Source: Psychrobacter sp. 5A.1 (lineage in GTDB: Bacteria > Pseudomonadota > Gammaproteobacteria > Pseudomonadales > Moraxellaceae). Taken from it: a stretch of 64,000 bases of DNA. The translations under genes and the position numbers were made by a program. The notes beneath the pieces were generated by a model. It saw nothing but the letters and a program-made list of their open reading frames with translations, was not told where the DNA came from and ran no database searches. This document shows positions 18,853-28,447 of the stretch, in pieces (the stretch's first letter is position 1; every line of letters begins with the position of its first letter). The stretch is taken from contig NZ_JASDDJ010000001.1 in assembly GCF_030407455.1 (NCBI RefSeq), forward strand, positions 1-64,000, written 5' to 3'.

Positions 18853-19229
18853 TGCTCAAATTAGTCAAGTATCGTTTTAGCGGTTACGGTTATCCACTCA
18901 ACAGCTATCAATGACTTTATATAGTATCTAAATAAAAACAATACTTAGACGAAATAGGATCTTTTTAGATCCTATTTTTATTTTTTATAATAGTTGAAAT
19001 GAGCATTTATCTAATAGTTTTGTGAAAAACCGTGACAGTATCTGTTATGCCCCCTATAATGGGGCTTTCATTTGGGCTAAATGAATCTACCTATCATTAC
19101 CGTTATAAGCACGACATCGAGCATTGTAATAATTGATATATTGCATGTTTAGTGCGGCGGTAATGTCCTGCAATTGAGAAGTAATCTGATGAGTAATAAT
19201 TTGTTGATGCGACATAAGGAGTGTGACGC
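18853..19229. other. intergenic region lysC-csrA
   Basis: Holds the lysC terminator and a second, weaker GC hairpin (gccccctataatggggc, 19049-19065, followed by only three T). The remaining 160 bp presumably hold the csrA promoter. No repeat or RNA gene is recognised. Confidence 0.5.
18952..18986 (+). terminator. lysC rho-independent terminator
   Basis: Perfect 11-bp stem aaataggatct / agatcctattt with a 4-nt loop, followed by ttattttttt-like sequence. Confidence 0.85.
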
Positions 19230-19475
19230 ATGTTAATTTTGACACGCCGTGTGGGCGAAACGCTAATGATTGGCGATGAAGTGAGTGTGACGGTTTTAGG
19301 CGTCAAAGGTAATCAAGTACGTATTGGTGTGAATGCGCCTAAAGATATCGCTGTACACCGCGAAGAAATTTATCAACGTATTCAGCATGAGCGTTCTGTA
19401 CAGTCGCAAATGCAGCATCTTGAACAAGGCAATTTTTCGCCTTCATTTGATGATGAAGACTACTTCAATCGTTAA
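19230..19475 (+). CDS. csrA: carbon storage regulator CsrA with C-terminal tail
   Basis: A global post-transcriptional regulator that binds GGA motifs in mRNA leaders. The core ([20 protein letters not shown], then [22 protein letters not shown]) is canonical, including Leu4, Arg6 and the RNA-contacting Arg44-type residue in HREEIY. The product has 81 residues, against about 61-67 in E. coli and Pseudomonas. The last 25 residues ([20 protein letters not shown] and on) are acidic and form a tail of a kind I recall from Acinetobacter CsrA. The SD aaggag lies 9 nt before the ATG. hopJ follows 92 nt downstream on the same strand with no obvious terminator between them. Confidence 0.96.
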   Translation: MLILTRRVGETLMIGDEVSVTVLGVKGNQVRIGVNAPKDIAVHREEIYQRIQHERSVQSQMQHLEQGNFSPSFDDEDYFNR

Positions 19476-19567
19476 GCTATAATACTTAGTGCTCAGCGAC
19501 TATTATTATCATTGAGCACACATAAATATTATATTGTTTTTTTAATCTGCTCTGAGGTCATTTATTT

Positions 19568-19942
19568 ATGAGTATCCGCCAATCAGATGTATCGGCATTA
19601 CTTAATGGTTTGAACAAAAAAGCCATTGGATTCAATGATGTCATCAGCTTTATTGATGATTTTTATCGCTATGCACCTGCCCCATTTGTTAATGGTATGG
19701 TACATAATGCAGCCGGTGAGAACGAAGGCAGCGCAAAGATTTTTGGTTTTGCGAAGCACCATGGCTTGAACCAATTGGACACGCTGAGCCTATTTGGCGA
19801 ACATTATGCCAAGGTTAAAGCAACACCTAACGGTAGTGACCATGCCAATATCCGCAATTTTTTACATTGGGGCTGGCAAGGATTTTTGATGCAAAAGAAC
19901 CCGCTAACGGTTCGTCCTAGCGTCGATACGACTGCGTTATAA
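19568..19942 (+). CDS. HopJ-type protein
   Basis: A protein of 124 residues with the family pattern LLNGLNKKAIGFNDVISFID, then YRYAPAPFVNG, NEGSAKIFGFAKHHGL and ANIRNFLHWGWQGF. Proteins of this type are annotated HopJ type III effector because of a Pseudomonas syringae homologue. They are widespread in bacteria without type III secretion, and no secretion apparatus is visible here, so an intracellular role is more likely. The ATG has a good SD (gaggtc, 9 nt away). A perfect 30-bp terminator palindrome ends the gene and separates it from the convergent YeaC-like gene. Confidence 0.85.
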   Translation: MSIRQSDVSALLNGLNKKAIGFNDVISFIDDFYRYAPAPFVNGMVHNAAGENEGSAKIFGFAKHHGLNQLDTLSLFGEHYAKVKATPNGSDHANIRNFLHWGWQGFLMQKNPLTVRPSVDTTAL

Positions 19943-19976
19943 TCATTTATGGTGATTTAATTATTGGTAAAATACC

Positions 19977-20006
19977 AAAAAGCCACGCTATATAGCGTGG
20001 CTTTTT
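19977..20006. terminator. bidirectional terminator hopJ / YeaC-like gene
   Basis: Perfect palindrome aaaaagccacgctat / atagcgtggcttttt with A- and T-runs on its two sides, placed between convergent genes. Confidence 0.9.
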
Positions 20007-20042
20007 AATGATAACTGTTTATACAGCCACTTACTGATACCT

Positions 20043-20354
20043 TTATTTATCACGAAACTTAACAGGCTGTACCGCGCCTTTAGGGTTTGGCATATTGGGA
20101 TAATGATGCTCGTGCTCGACGTCGCATTCAGCACCAACGACAGAGCCATCGTCTTTTACTGGTTTATGAATATAACCAGTACGCTCGGCTGGTGGTAAGT
20201 GCTCATGCTCCCACACCATCACTGCTTGCATGCAGGTTTCGCGCTGCTCAGCGGTAATTTTACGACCATCAGGCCATTTACCTAGCTCAATCGCCATACG
20301 AAATTTATCAACCACTTCGGGCGTTAGACTTGCCAGTATTGTTTGTTTATCCAT
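20043..20354 (-). CDS. YeaC-like DUF1315 protein
   Basis: A protein of 103 residues matching the DUF1315 pattern: a helical N-terminus (LTPEVVDKFRMAIELGKWPDG), then KITAEQRETCMQAVMVWEHEHLP and ERTGYIHK. The function of the family is unknown. The Gly-Lys-Trp-Pro-Asp-Gly segment and the central WEHEHLP are the most diagnostic parts. The C-terminal 35 residues (VEHEHHYPNMPN) are His-rich and could bind metal, but that is speculation. It begins 55 nt downstream of nadK on the same strand and probably shares its transcript. Confidence 0.85.
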   Translation of the reverse strand: MDKQTILASLTPEVVDKFRMAIELGKWPDGRKITAEQRETCMQAVMVWEHEHLPPAERTGYIHKPVKDDGSVVGAECDVEHEHHYPNMPNPKGAVQPVKFRDK

Positions 20355-20409
20355 CTTGCCTACTCTCCACTACCATTTTTTGTATCATATTTTTGTCTAA
20401 AAGATACGC

Positions 20410-21414
20410 TTATTCATCGTCCATAATATCATCATCGACATCAAGACTGAATTCTTCGGCATGTACGTTCCAGTGCAGCTTTGTACGACAAGCCTCATAA
20501 AAGTCAAACCCAGGCGGATGCAACAAAGTAAGCTTATCAGGGTGCTTGCGAATATGTAGACGCTGCTCTTGCTCAAGCGGCACACTTGGCTTACCATCCG
20601 CACTAACCATTGGCTGAGTGCGATTGTCCTCGTGGATACGAATACAAACCTCACTATTGCCGCTGACCACAATCGGCCTGCTAGATAGTGTATGGGGATG
20701 CATAGGCACGAGACAAATGGCATCCATACTCGGATGAATAATAGGGCCACCACCAGACAGTGCGTAAGCGGTTGAACCTGTTGGGGTTGCTGCTATCAAG
20801 CCATCACTGTGCTGTCTATAGACATCATGACCATCAATTTTCATCTGAAAATCGATCATATGTACGGATTTACCCGCGTGCAGCACGATGTCGTTGAGCG
20901 CCATGTCTTCATGAATGATTTTGCGACCTTCTCGTATTTCCATCGTCAACAGAAATCGATGGTCCAGCTGATAGTCTCCCATCAATACTTGACGTAACTT
21001 AAACGCAGCTTCATCAGGTTTTACATCCGCCAAAAACCCTAAACGACCACGGTTCACACCCAATACAGGTACGCGGTAGCGCGCTAATGCTTCGGCGGCA
21101 TGTAATATCGAACCATCACCGCCAACCACGATGACCAAGTCGCAAATCTCACCGATCAAGCCACGTTTAACGATTTTGACTTTTTCAATCTCAGTGAGAT
21201 CAAGCGTTGGCAAATTGGCGGTTTGTACGTCCATTATCAACGTCAGTTTCATGTCATTGACGGTTTGGGCTATCTGTATCAGACTTTGGATAACACTACG
21301 TTTACCAGCACGGCCCATTAGACCAATACGCCTAAAGGCAGGGTTTTTGATAGCGTGGAATAGCTCTGATTCATGTAAGTGTGGCAATCTTGCTGACTGC
21401 GCTGAGTTTTCCAT
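20410..21414 (-). CDS. nadK: NAD kinase
   Basis: ATP-dependent phosphorylation of NAD to NADP. The N-terminal Rossmann-like part (FRRIGLMGRAGKRSVIQSL) is followed by the catalytic GGDG motif in VIVVGGDGSILHAAEALARY near residue 97. The conserved second half has DGLIAATPTGSTAYALSGGG near residue 205 and the PIVVSG-type region. I chose the ATG giving MENSAQSARLPHL (334 residues). The longer frame would need a TTG ten codons earlier and has no visible SD. About 20 extra N-terminal and 30 extra acidic C-terminal residues (LDVDDDIMDDE at the end) distinguish it from E. coli NadK. Confidence 0.95.
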   Translation of the reverse strand: MENSAQSARLPHLHESELFHAIKNPAFRRIGLMGRAGKRSVIQSLIQIAQTVNDMKLTLIMDVQTANLPTLDLTEIEKVKIVKRGLIGEICDLVIVVGGDGSILHAAEALARYRVPVLGVNRGRLGFLADVKPDEAAFKLRQVLMGDYQLDHRFLLTMEIREGRKIIHEDMALNDIVLHAGKSVHMIDFQMKIDGHDVYRQHSDGLIAATPTGSTAYALSGGGPIIHPSMDAICLVPMHPHTLSSRPIVVSGNSEVCIRIHEDNRTQPMVSADGKPSVPLEQEQRLHIRKHPDKLTLLHPPGFDFYEACRTKLHWNVHAEEFSLDVDDDIMDDE

Positions 21415-21737
21415 AAAACGACTCGGTATAACGGTGAAGTACAAGGTAATGATAGCGATAAATGCGCGCTTAGACTAGCATGTTTATGAATTATCGTTGT
21501 TAACTGTCGTAACTGACCCCATATAAAAGCCATCAAACGTCTTGTTTAGACTTATCCTGCCTGCTTAGTTTTTCGGCTGGCTATCTGGCTATACAATAGC
21601 TTGCTTGATACGCGAGCCAATAAGCAGCGTAAGGTCAAGCCGCAACGGTTGTCACGCAAACATAGTTGACAATGATGGCGGTTTTGCTAAAGTAGCTAAC
21701 ATTACTATTTTTATCTTTTATTATTGAGGACTTATGT
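21415..21737. other. divergent intergenic region nadK / Bax-inhibitor gene
   Basis: A gap of 323 bp between divergent genes. It must contain promoters for both, but I see no element strong enough to call, and no RNA gene or repeat. Confidence 0.5.
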
Positions 21738-22460
21738 ATGGCCAATCCTATTGTCAGTCGCGCAGAACTTGCGATCGGCGGTGCGCCAATGACGGTCAAG
21801 GGCGTGATTCAAAAGACCAGCTTTTTACTTGGTTTATCCGCGATTACTGGTGTCGGCTTTTTCTTTTATGCGCTGATGGCTGGTTTATCGCAGGGTTTTA
21901 TCACGATGGCAGCCTTGGGTAGCCTGATTGCTGCGACTATTCTCGCTGTTGTCATCACCTTTAAACCACAAAAAGCCAAAACGTTGGCAGTACCTTATGC
22001 CTTGTTAGAAGGCTTATTCTTGGGCGGCATCTCATTGTTCTTTATGAGAATGTATCCAAGTGTGCCAGTGACTGCGATGTGTGCAACATTTGTGACTGCA
22101 GCCGTCATGCTAGGACTATATCGTTCAGGTTTGATTAAAGTGACTGAAAAATTCCGCGCTATTGTAACCTCAGCTCTTTTTGCTATCATGATGGTTTATA
22201 TAGCACAGTGGGTACTTTCTTTAGTGTTTGGCTCAACCCTGCCATTCCTATTTGAAGGTGGCATTATCGCTATCGGCTTTAGCTTGTTTGTCATTGTTAT
22301 CGCTTCTTTCACGCTGTTGTTAGATTTCGATAATATCGATCGCGGTGTGGCGATGGGCATCTCAGAAGATTACGAATGGCTATTCAGCATTGGTATTCTT
22401 GCAACCTTAGTTTGGATGTACGTTGAATTTATGCGTCTGCTGAGCTATCTACAAGACTAA
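21738..22460 (+). CDS. Bax inhibitor-1 / YccA family membrane protein
   Basis: An integral membrane protein of 240 residues with seven predicted helices, spanning about residues 30-235. The helix pattern and segments such as LEGLFLGGISLFFM, FIVIVIA-type helix 6 and a C-terminal DFDNIDRGVAMGISEDYEWL followed by a final helix fit the BI-1/YccA (TMBIM) family. The longer N-terminus fits the YetJ/YccA-like bacterial group. Some members act as pH-sensitive calcium leak channels, and YccA interacts with the FtsH protease; neither can be assumed here. The ATG is preceded by gagga 7 nt away. A strong terminator closes a monocistronic unit. Confidence 0.9.
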   Translation: MANPIVSRAELAIGGAPMTVKGVIQKTSFLLGLSAITGVGFFFYALMAGLSQGFITMAALGSLIAATILAVVITFKPQKAKTLAVPYALLEGLFLGGISLFFMRMYPSVPVTAMCATFVTAAVMLGLYRSGLIKVTEKFRAIVTSALFAIMMVYIAQWVLSLVFGSTLPFLFEGGIIAIGFSLFVIVIASFTLLLDFDNIDRGVAMGISEDYEWLFSIGILATLVWMYVEFMRLLSYLQD

Positions 22461-22490
22461 CTGAAAGAGTTATTTAACAGTACTCTGTAT

Positions 22491-22536
22491 AAAAAAACCG
22501 CCTTAACTATTTACATAGTTGAAGGCGGTTTTTTTA
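22491..22536 (+). terminator. terminator after Bax-inhibitor gene
   Basis: Stem aaccgcctt-a-actat / atagtt-gaaggcggtt with a tttttt tail. The A-run on the left also fits termination of ccoI on the other strand. Confidence 0.88.
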
Positions 22537-22575
22537 TAGCTGAATCTTGCAGGCTTGCTTAAATTTAATTTACAA

Positions 22576-22660
22576 AAGAGTCAAGGCAACCGAGTGCAGA
22601 TGTATATGTAATACTTTAAGCGAGGTTAACGCTGTAACTTTTTTATAGAGGATTGACTAT
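22576..22660. repeat. 108-bp intergenic repeat, decayed copy 3
   Basis: The right part (cgaggttaac, then ttttatagaggattgactat) matches the ends of the copies at 17381 and 56061, and caaggcaaccgagtg matches the middle-left of the 56061 copy. The left end is not recognisable. It abuts the ccoI stop codon. Confidence 0.6.
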
Positions 22661-22667
22661 AAATCAG

Positions 22668-25466
22668 CTAAGCACGTTTGAGGCGCAGCGCATTCAACAC
22701 GACAAACAAAGAACTGAGCGACATACCAATCGCAGCAAGCCATGGTGGTACATATCCTAGAGCCGCTGGTATCAAGACAATACTATTATAAGCAAGCGCC
22801 CAGCGGAAATTTTGCTTAATGATACGTTCCGTTTTATCAGAGATGCGTTTTGCGGCGGTGATGGCTTCGATTTGTCCATTCAAGATAATACTGTCACTGG
22901 ATACTTGTGCCAAGTCTGCGGCACCAGCTATCGAGGTGGACACATCTGCCGCTGCCAATACTGGCGCATCATTGATGCCATCACCCACCATCAGTACGAC
23001 CGCACCTTTGGCTTGCAGCTGCTGAATATGATTGACTTTATCAGTCGGTGAGAGACCATTATAAGCCGCCTGCATTCCTAAACTCTCAGCCATGACCAGC
23101 GCTTGCGGGCTTGGGTCACCCGTCAACATCACAGATTCAATACCTAGCTCTTTGAGCGTATCGAGCATGGACTTAGCGCTATCCCGTATTTTGTCGTTAA
23201 AGTAAAAGCACGCCAGCGCCTGCCATTCATTGTCATCAATATTTTGACGAGATAACACGACTGCTGAGCTGGCTCGCTGTGCCACCAAGTCGATGGTTAC
23301 ATCATTATTTGCCTCTATATCATTGGCATTGTCCCTTGTTTTATCTAACGCAAAATCCCTATGGCCGATACGGTATACCATGCCATCAATCATCGCTTCT
23401 ACACCGCCTGCTGGGTAATGTTGTACCGCTTGCGTCGATGGCAGGTGTAACTGATAGGCCGCCGTCAGTAACGCGTGAGCAATCGGATGGCGGCTCCCTA
23501 CTTCTAGAGCAGCAGCAATGGCCAACAGCGTGTCTTTTTGCGCCCTTGATGATAAACCATCAGATTCGGTCTGGCTTTTTGGCGCTACCAACTCGATATT
23601 TAATAAATTTGGCTTGCCATAAGTCAGTGTGCCTGTCTTATCAAAAGCGACATGCGTGATTTCAGCCAGCGTCTGTAGCGTATGTCCACGAGTGGTCAAA
23701 AAACCATAGCTGGCCAGACGATTGGTCGAAACGGTCAAGGCAATAGGTGTCGCCAATGACAGTGCACAAGGACAAGTGGCCACCAATACTGCCACCGTCG
23801 CCCAAATGGCTTGGCTTGGATCAACAATATACCAGCCGACAAAGACCAAGACGGATAACACCAGAATACGCGCGACAAACCAACGTGCCAGCTTGTCCGC
23901 TTGCTGCGCCAGTTTGGGCTTTTCACTCATGGCGCGGTTCATCAATCGATCAATTAAGCCTATCTGGCTGTCTTTTGGCAAGGCGGTGACTAGCATCTCA
24001 AACGGCTGGCTATCGTTTTGTGCACCGCCGACAATATAATCGCCTTGGGATTTGATGATTAAATCGCCCTCACCTGTCAGCAGGCTTTGCGAGACCGTTG
24101 CTGTTGGACTCAGTAAGATGCCATCACTGATAATCTCAGAACCCGCTTCGATCAAAATGATGTCACCCACTTGCAAGCTATGAGCCGTCACCATTTGCTT
24201 TGACTTTGTATCGCCTTCAGATTGTAATGGTTCATTCGGTTGGTTTCGCGACTGCTGCCAGTCTTGAGCGATAAGTGATGTGAGCTGATAGATATTCGCA
24301 TCCATCTGCTTCATAAAGTCTGGCATCGGCTCTACTGTAGCCGACTCACCTTTAGTAGTTTCACTTTCAATAAGCTCATCTTGCTGAGACTCATTTTCTT
24401 TGAGTTGCTGTAAAATACGCTTAGCAGCTGCTTTGTCTTCAGCGATTTTTTGTACCAATACTGGCTCAACCACGACCAAATCATTGGCCATGGTCGCAGC
24501 TTTTAGGCGCGCATTGTGCTCGATATAACGCCCTGCCAACAAAAAGAAAATAAACATGCTGACCGAGTCATAATACGTCTCACCTTGCCCAGTGATGGTG
24601 GCATAAAGACTGGCGAAGAAAGTGATAATCAACGCAAGACTGACGGGCACATCCATATTGACTTGGCGCGCGCGAATCGCTGACCATGCTGAGGTAAAAA
24701 AAGGAATGCCAGCATAGAAAAAAACAGGCGTACTCACAAATAGAGACACCCAGCGTAAAAAATCACGCTGAAATATCAACATGTCGCTATATTCACCAAA
24801 ATAAAGCGCAACGGCATACATCATCGCCTGCATTGAACCCAGTGCAGCAATCCCAAGACGCAATAGCATTTGGTTGTTATGACGCGCCAGCATGGCTTCG
24901 TGGGTATCTTGTCGATAAGGCTTGGCTTCGTAGCCGATTTCATTGATGACCGCTAAAATGCGACTGATGGGTAATTTGTCTTCATTCCAAATGACCCGCA
25001 TACGCTGGTTGGTCAAATTCACCTGACATTTACTGATGCCTTCTAGCTCATCAAGACGCGACTCAATCAACCAAGTACAGGCAGCGCATCGTAAATTGTT
25101 AACTGATAACTCAGCTACTGACAACCCATCTTGCGCATAAACGAACTGCGATTTTATCTCGTCATGATCGTAAACCTCTAGGCGCGTCAGCTGAGTGGGC
25201 AAGCTTGCCGTGCGGTTAATTTCCGAGCGGTCAAGATAATACTGCTCCAGACCAGCCTCTACAATGCTTTGAGCTGCCAATTGACAGCCCATACAACACA
25301 TCTCACGTGACTGACCCAATATCTCAGTATGAAACGGTGGCTGAGGTACGGGATCACCACAGTGAAAGCAATGATCGGCCAGTGGGAGCACCAACCCTTC
25401 GGTGATAGAGTTATCTTCATAAGAATGCGTGGGGGAAGATGATACTGATGAGGGGATACTAGACAT
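22668..25466 (-). CDS. ccoI: copper-exporting P1B ATPase for cytochrome oxidase assembly
   Basis: A P-type ATPase of 932 residues of the CcoI/FixI kind, expected to pump copper across the inner membrane for maturation of cbb3-type cytochrome oxidase. A Cys-rich N-terminal domain (C33/C36 in CFHCGD, then CCMGCQLA near 57) precedes an HMA domain with CAAC near 127. The eight-helix membrane core carries CPC (VATCPCALSLATPIAL) near 564, followed by DKTGTLTYGKP near 606, SRHPIAHAL near 670 and GDGINDAPVLAAAD near 827. I chose the ATG at 25464-25466 because aaggaag precedes it; an upstream GTG would add 15 residues. About 90 polar residues are inserted near 325-415, before the actuator domain. No ccoNOPQ genes are in the window. 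Confidence 0.92.
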   Translation of the reverse strand: MSSIPSSVSSSPTHSYEDNSITEGLVLPLADHCFHCGDPVPQPPFHTEILGQSREMCCMGCQLAAQSIVEAGLEQYYLDRSEINRTASLPTQLTRLEVYDHDEIKSQFVYAQDGLSVAELSVNNLRCAACTWLIESRLDELEGISKCQVNLTNQRMRVIWNEDKLPISRILAVINEIGYEAKPYRQDTHEAMLARHNNQMLLRLGIAALGSMQAMMYAVALYFGEYSDMLIFQRDFLRWVSLFVSTPVFFYAGIPFFTSAWSAIRARQVNMDVPVSLALIITFFASLYATITGQGETYYDSVSMFIFFLLAGRYIEHNARLKAATMANDLVVVEPVLVQKIAEDKAAAKRILQQLKENESQQDELIESETTKGESATVEPMPDFMKQMDANIYQLTSLIAQDWQQSRNQPNEPLQSEGDTKSKQMVTAHSLQVGDIILIEAGSEIISDGILLSPTATVSQSLLTGEGDLIIKSQGDYIVGGAQNDSQPFEMLVTALPKDSQIGLIDRLMNRAMSEKPKLAQQADKLARWFVARILVLSVLVFVGWYIVDPSQAIWATVAVLVATCPCALSLATPIALTVSTNRLASYGFLTTRGHTLQTLAEITHVAFDKTGTLTYGKPNLLNIELVAPKSQTESDGLSSRAQKDTLLAIAAALEVGSRHPIAHALLTAAYQLHLPSTQAVQHYPAGGVEAMIDGMVYRIGHRDFALDKTRDNANDIEANNDVTIDLVAQRASSAVVLSRQNIDDNEWQALACFYFNDKIRDSAKSMLDTLKELGIESVMLTGDPSPQALVMAESLGMQAAYNGLSPTDKVNHIQQLQAKGAVVLMVGDGINDAPVLAAADVSTSIAGAADLAQVSSDSIILNGQIEAITAAKRISDKTERIIKQNFRWALAYNSIVLIPAALGYVPPWLAAIGMSLSSLFVVLNALRLKRA

Positions 25467-25906
25467 AATCGCGCTTACTTCCTTTAACAGGCTTGCTAAA
25501 AATGCATTCACTCAAAGCAAACTTGCTCTTATTGACTGTACTTCACATCGTTCAAAATAGCCGTCTTTAACAGCATTGCCATCGCTACCGCTATGAGCGC
25601 AAAGCTATTTGCAAAGCGTAGATAGAAAACCATAAGCAACAACAGCCGATTCATACAAAATACATCATGACAGCAATCGTAAATTGTTATCTTATATGGT
25701 GCTTATCTACCCGATTGAAAGTGACTGACGCTTTATGACAAGTATCGGGGTTTTCATAGAGATTATACTATAAGCAATCACTGCGAGCAGTATCATCGCT
25801 CACTGTCTACTATCAATAAATGCCTGCGTTGACGATGATAGATTGAAAAATTTGTCAATTTGCGTCATTATGAGGCAGTTTTTTATCCAAAAATGGTGCG
25901 ACATCC
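25467..25906. other. divergent intergenic region ccoI / mrcB
   Basis: A gap of 440 bp, AT-rich, between divergent genes. It presumably contains both promoters. I see no terminator, repeat family member or RNA gene. An Fnr/Anr-type site for ccoI was sought and not found with confidence. Confidence 0.45.
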
Positions 25907-28414
25907 GTGCAAAAACCTAATTACAAGTTACCAAATACCAAGTTATCAGCGTCATCTAAGTCTGCTATGCACACGCTACCCTCGCAGCAGCGCGGCTTGG
26001 TCTTTAGTAGTCTGCTATTAATTATCATCATCGCAGGCATGGTGCTGTTGGCGCTGTATTTGATCAAACTTGATCGCACCATTACTCATAAGTTTGAGGG
26101 CAAGCGCTGGGACATTCCAGCCAAAGTGTATTCTCAGCCGCTTGAGCTGTATCAAGGCGCCAATGTCGATAGAGATACGATGAAGACATGGCTAGAGTTG
26201 CTTAATTATCAAAGCAACAAAGCTTATGATCGCACGGGTACCTATCATCGGACAGGCAATACTTACTTTATTCACACGCGCGGCTTTACTTATAGCGCAA
26301 ATGATAAAGATGCTGAGCAAGTCATCAAGATGACCATCGCTGGCAATAAAGTAGACTCTATCCAGAGTACCCTGCCTGCCAAAAGCGGCATTATTCGCTT
26401 AGAGCCAGTGAATATCGGTGGGATTTATCCAGACAGCAATGAAGATCGGTTGGTTGTTACCTTGGACGAAGTGCCGCAGCCGTTAATTGATGCGCTAATA
26501 GCCACCGAAGACCGCGCATTTTATGAGCATAAAGGGGTATCGATACGCGGTATCGCTCGTGCTGTCCTGAATAACTTTTCTGGTGGCTCTAGACAAGGTG
26601 GCTCGACCATCACTCAGCAGTTGATTAAAAACTTTTACCTTAATTCAGACCGTACACTCAAACGCAAAGCCAACGAAGCACTAATGGCCGTATTACTCGA
26701 ACTGCATTATAGCAAGGATGAGATTTTACAGACGTATTTGAACGAGATTTACTTAGGTCAAAACGGTAAACGTTCTATCAATGGTTTTGGCTTGGCATCA
26801 CAGTTTTATTTTGACAAACCACTCAACGAGCTGCGCCTTGATCAACAAGCCATGCTGGTCGGTATGGCAAAAGGCCCAAGTATTTATAATCCACGCCGCC
26901 ATCCAAACGATTCAAAAGCACGCCGTGATGTGGTACTTGGTAATATGCTGGCCGTTGGCTCACTGAGTCAAGAAGATTACGATAAAGCGTTAAAGCAGTC
27001 ACTTGATATTATGGATAAGCCGACTGAAGGCAAAAGCCAGTTCCCTGACTTTTTGGATATCGTCAAACGTGAGCTGAATACCGTTTATTATTCCGATGAC
27101 CTCAAAAACGAAGGTCTCATCATTATCAGCACCTTAGATCCTATCGCTCAATTGGCAGCTGACAAGGCCGTTGATAAAAAACTTGGTGAGCTACGCCGTA
27201 AAAGTAGCAAAACCAAAAATCTGCAAGGGGCTTTGGTGAGTGCCAATCCTGAGACTGGCGAGCTGGTCTCTGTGGTCGGTAGTGGCAGTGAATTTACTGG
27301 CTTTAACCGTGCTGTCGATGCCAAGCGCCAAGTGGGTTCTTTGTTGAAACCTATCATTTATATGACAGCGCTTGAAAGCGGACGCTACAACCTAGCCAGT
27401 TCGGTCGATGATTCACCGATTACTGTGAATCTGGGTGATGGTAGCAAATGGAACCCTAAAAACTACGACAATCGTGACCATGGCTATGTACCATTTACCA
27501 GCGCCTTGTCAAAGTCTTATAACCAAGCGACGGTACGCTTAGGTATGGAATTCGGGGTCAACACCTTTGTTAAGCAACTACAACGCATGGGGATTAAAGA
27601 AAAAATACCACCATATCCGTCAGCATTGTTAGGCTCTGTCAACCTTAGCCCGATGGACATGCTTGGCATTTACCAAGTCTTTGCGACTGGCGGCTTCCGC
27701 ACCCCTATTCATAGTATTCGTACTGTCATTGATGATCGCGGCCGTATCTTGCAACGTACTGGGCTAAATACTCAACGTAGTATCCCGCCCGAAACCAACT
27801 ATTTGACAAACTACGCGCTACAGCAAGTGGTGTCAAACGGGACAGCCAGACGTGCTCAATCGCTTGGTAGCAACTTAAATCTTGCAGGAAAAACGGGGAC
27901 GACGAACGACTACCGTGATGCGTGGTTTGCAGGCTATAGTGGTAACTATGTCAGTGTTGTTTGGGTTGGCCGTGATGACAATAAACCCATTGGCCTGAGC
28001 GGTGGTACTGGTGCATTGCCAGTTTGGGTGGATTATATGAAACAGCTAAAACTCACTCCCGTTGCCCTACCAGAGCCTGAAGGTATCGAATGGCTATGGT
28101 TAGAGAACAACTCAGGTAAGCTGTCTAATGAACGCTGTGCCGATGCTCGCTACTTACCAGTGATGTCAGCTCATTTGCCAGAAGAGGCCAGTAGTTGTGC
28201 GCTTAGCCTGTACCAACAAGACCGCGCTCGTGAACAAACACAATTTCAAAATCAGCAAAACGCTATGAACCAACAGCGTCGCCGCGAAGGTTTAGAGATT
28301 CCAAATGGTGAAGCCGTGGACTCTGGTAGCTCAGAAGGCGGCAATGATCAAAATAATGGTGATGACCAAGATAATGCTGATACTTGGTATGACCGTGCCG
28401 TTGAATGGTTCTAA
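25907..28414 (+). CDS. mrcB: penicillin-binding protein 1B
   Basis: A bifunctional class A PBP of 835 residues that polymerises and crosslinks peptidoglycan. Cytoplasmic N-terminus; single membrane helix at about 35-55 (VFSSLLLIIIIAGMVLLALY). A UB2H-like domain is followed by the glycosyltransferase domain with EDRAFYEHKGVS near residue 200, GGSTITQQLIKNFYL near 229 and EIYLGQNGKRSINGFG near 282. The transpeptidase domain has SLLK near 478, SYNQ near 535 and KTGTTNDYRDAWFAGY near 661. The C-terminal tail is Gln/Asn-rich and low-complexity. The GTG start has no strong SD and the first conserved residues start later, so the exact start is uncertain. The adjacent TPR lipoprotein is its probable activator. 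Confidence 0.95.
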   Translation: MQKPNYKLPNTKLSASSKSAMHTLPSQQRGLVFSSLLLIIIIAGMVLLALYLIKLDRTITHKFEGKRWDIPAKVYSQPLELYQGANVDRDTMKTWLELLNYQSNKAYDRTGTYHRTGNTYFIHTRGFTYSANDKDAEQVIKMTIAGNKVDSIQSTLPAKSGIIRLEPVNIGGIYPDSNEDRLVVTLDEVPQPLIDALIATEDRAFYEHKGVSIRGIARAVLNNFSGGSRQGGSTITQQLIKNFYLNSDRTLKRKANEALMAVLLELHYSKDEILQTYLNEIYLGQNGKRSINGFGLASQFYFDKPLNELRLDQQAMLVGMAKGPSIYNPRRHPNDSKARRDVVLGNMLAVGSLSQEDYDKALKQSLDIMDKPTEGKSQFPDFLDIVKRELNTVYYSDDLKNEGLIIISTLDPIAQLAADKAVDKKLGELRRKSSKTKNLQGALVSANPETGELVSVVGSGSEFTGFNRAVDAKRQVGSLLKPIIYMTALESGRYNLASSVDDSPITVNLGDGSKWNPKNYDNRDHGYVPFTSALSKSYNQATVRLGMEFGVNTFVKQLQRMGIKEKIPPYPSALLGSVNLSPMDMLGIYQVFATGGFRTPIHSIRTVIDDRGRILQRTGLNTQRSIPPETNYLTNYALQQVVSNGTARRAQSLGSNLNLAGKTGTTNDYRDAWFAGYSGNYVSVVWVGRDDNKPIGLSGGTGALPVWVDYMKQLKLTPVALPEPEGIEWLWLENNSGKLSNERCADARYLPVMSAHLPEEASSCALSLYQQDRAREQTQFQNQQNAMNQQRRREGLEIPNGEAVDSGSSEGGNDQNNGDDQDNADTWYDRAVEWF

Positions 28415-28447
28415 CATTGCTTTTAATAGTTAAAAAAAGGTTTTAAC

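Noticed and set aside
19049..19068. gccccctataatggggc as a second terminator before csrA
   Set aside because: Only a 5-bp stem with three T. Too weak to call alongside the clear lysC terminator.
19568..19942. HopJ as evidence for type III secretion
   Set aside because: No secretion genes are in the window, and the family is common in bacteria that lack the apparatus.
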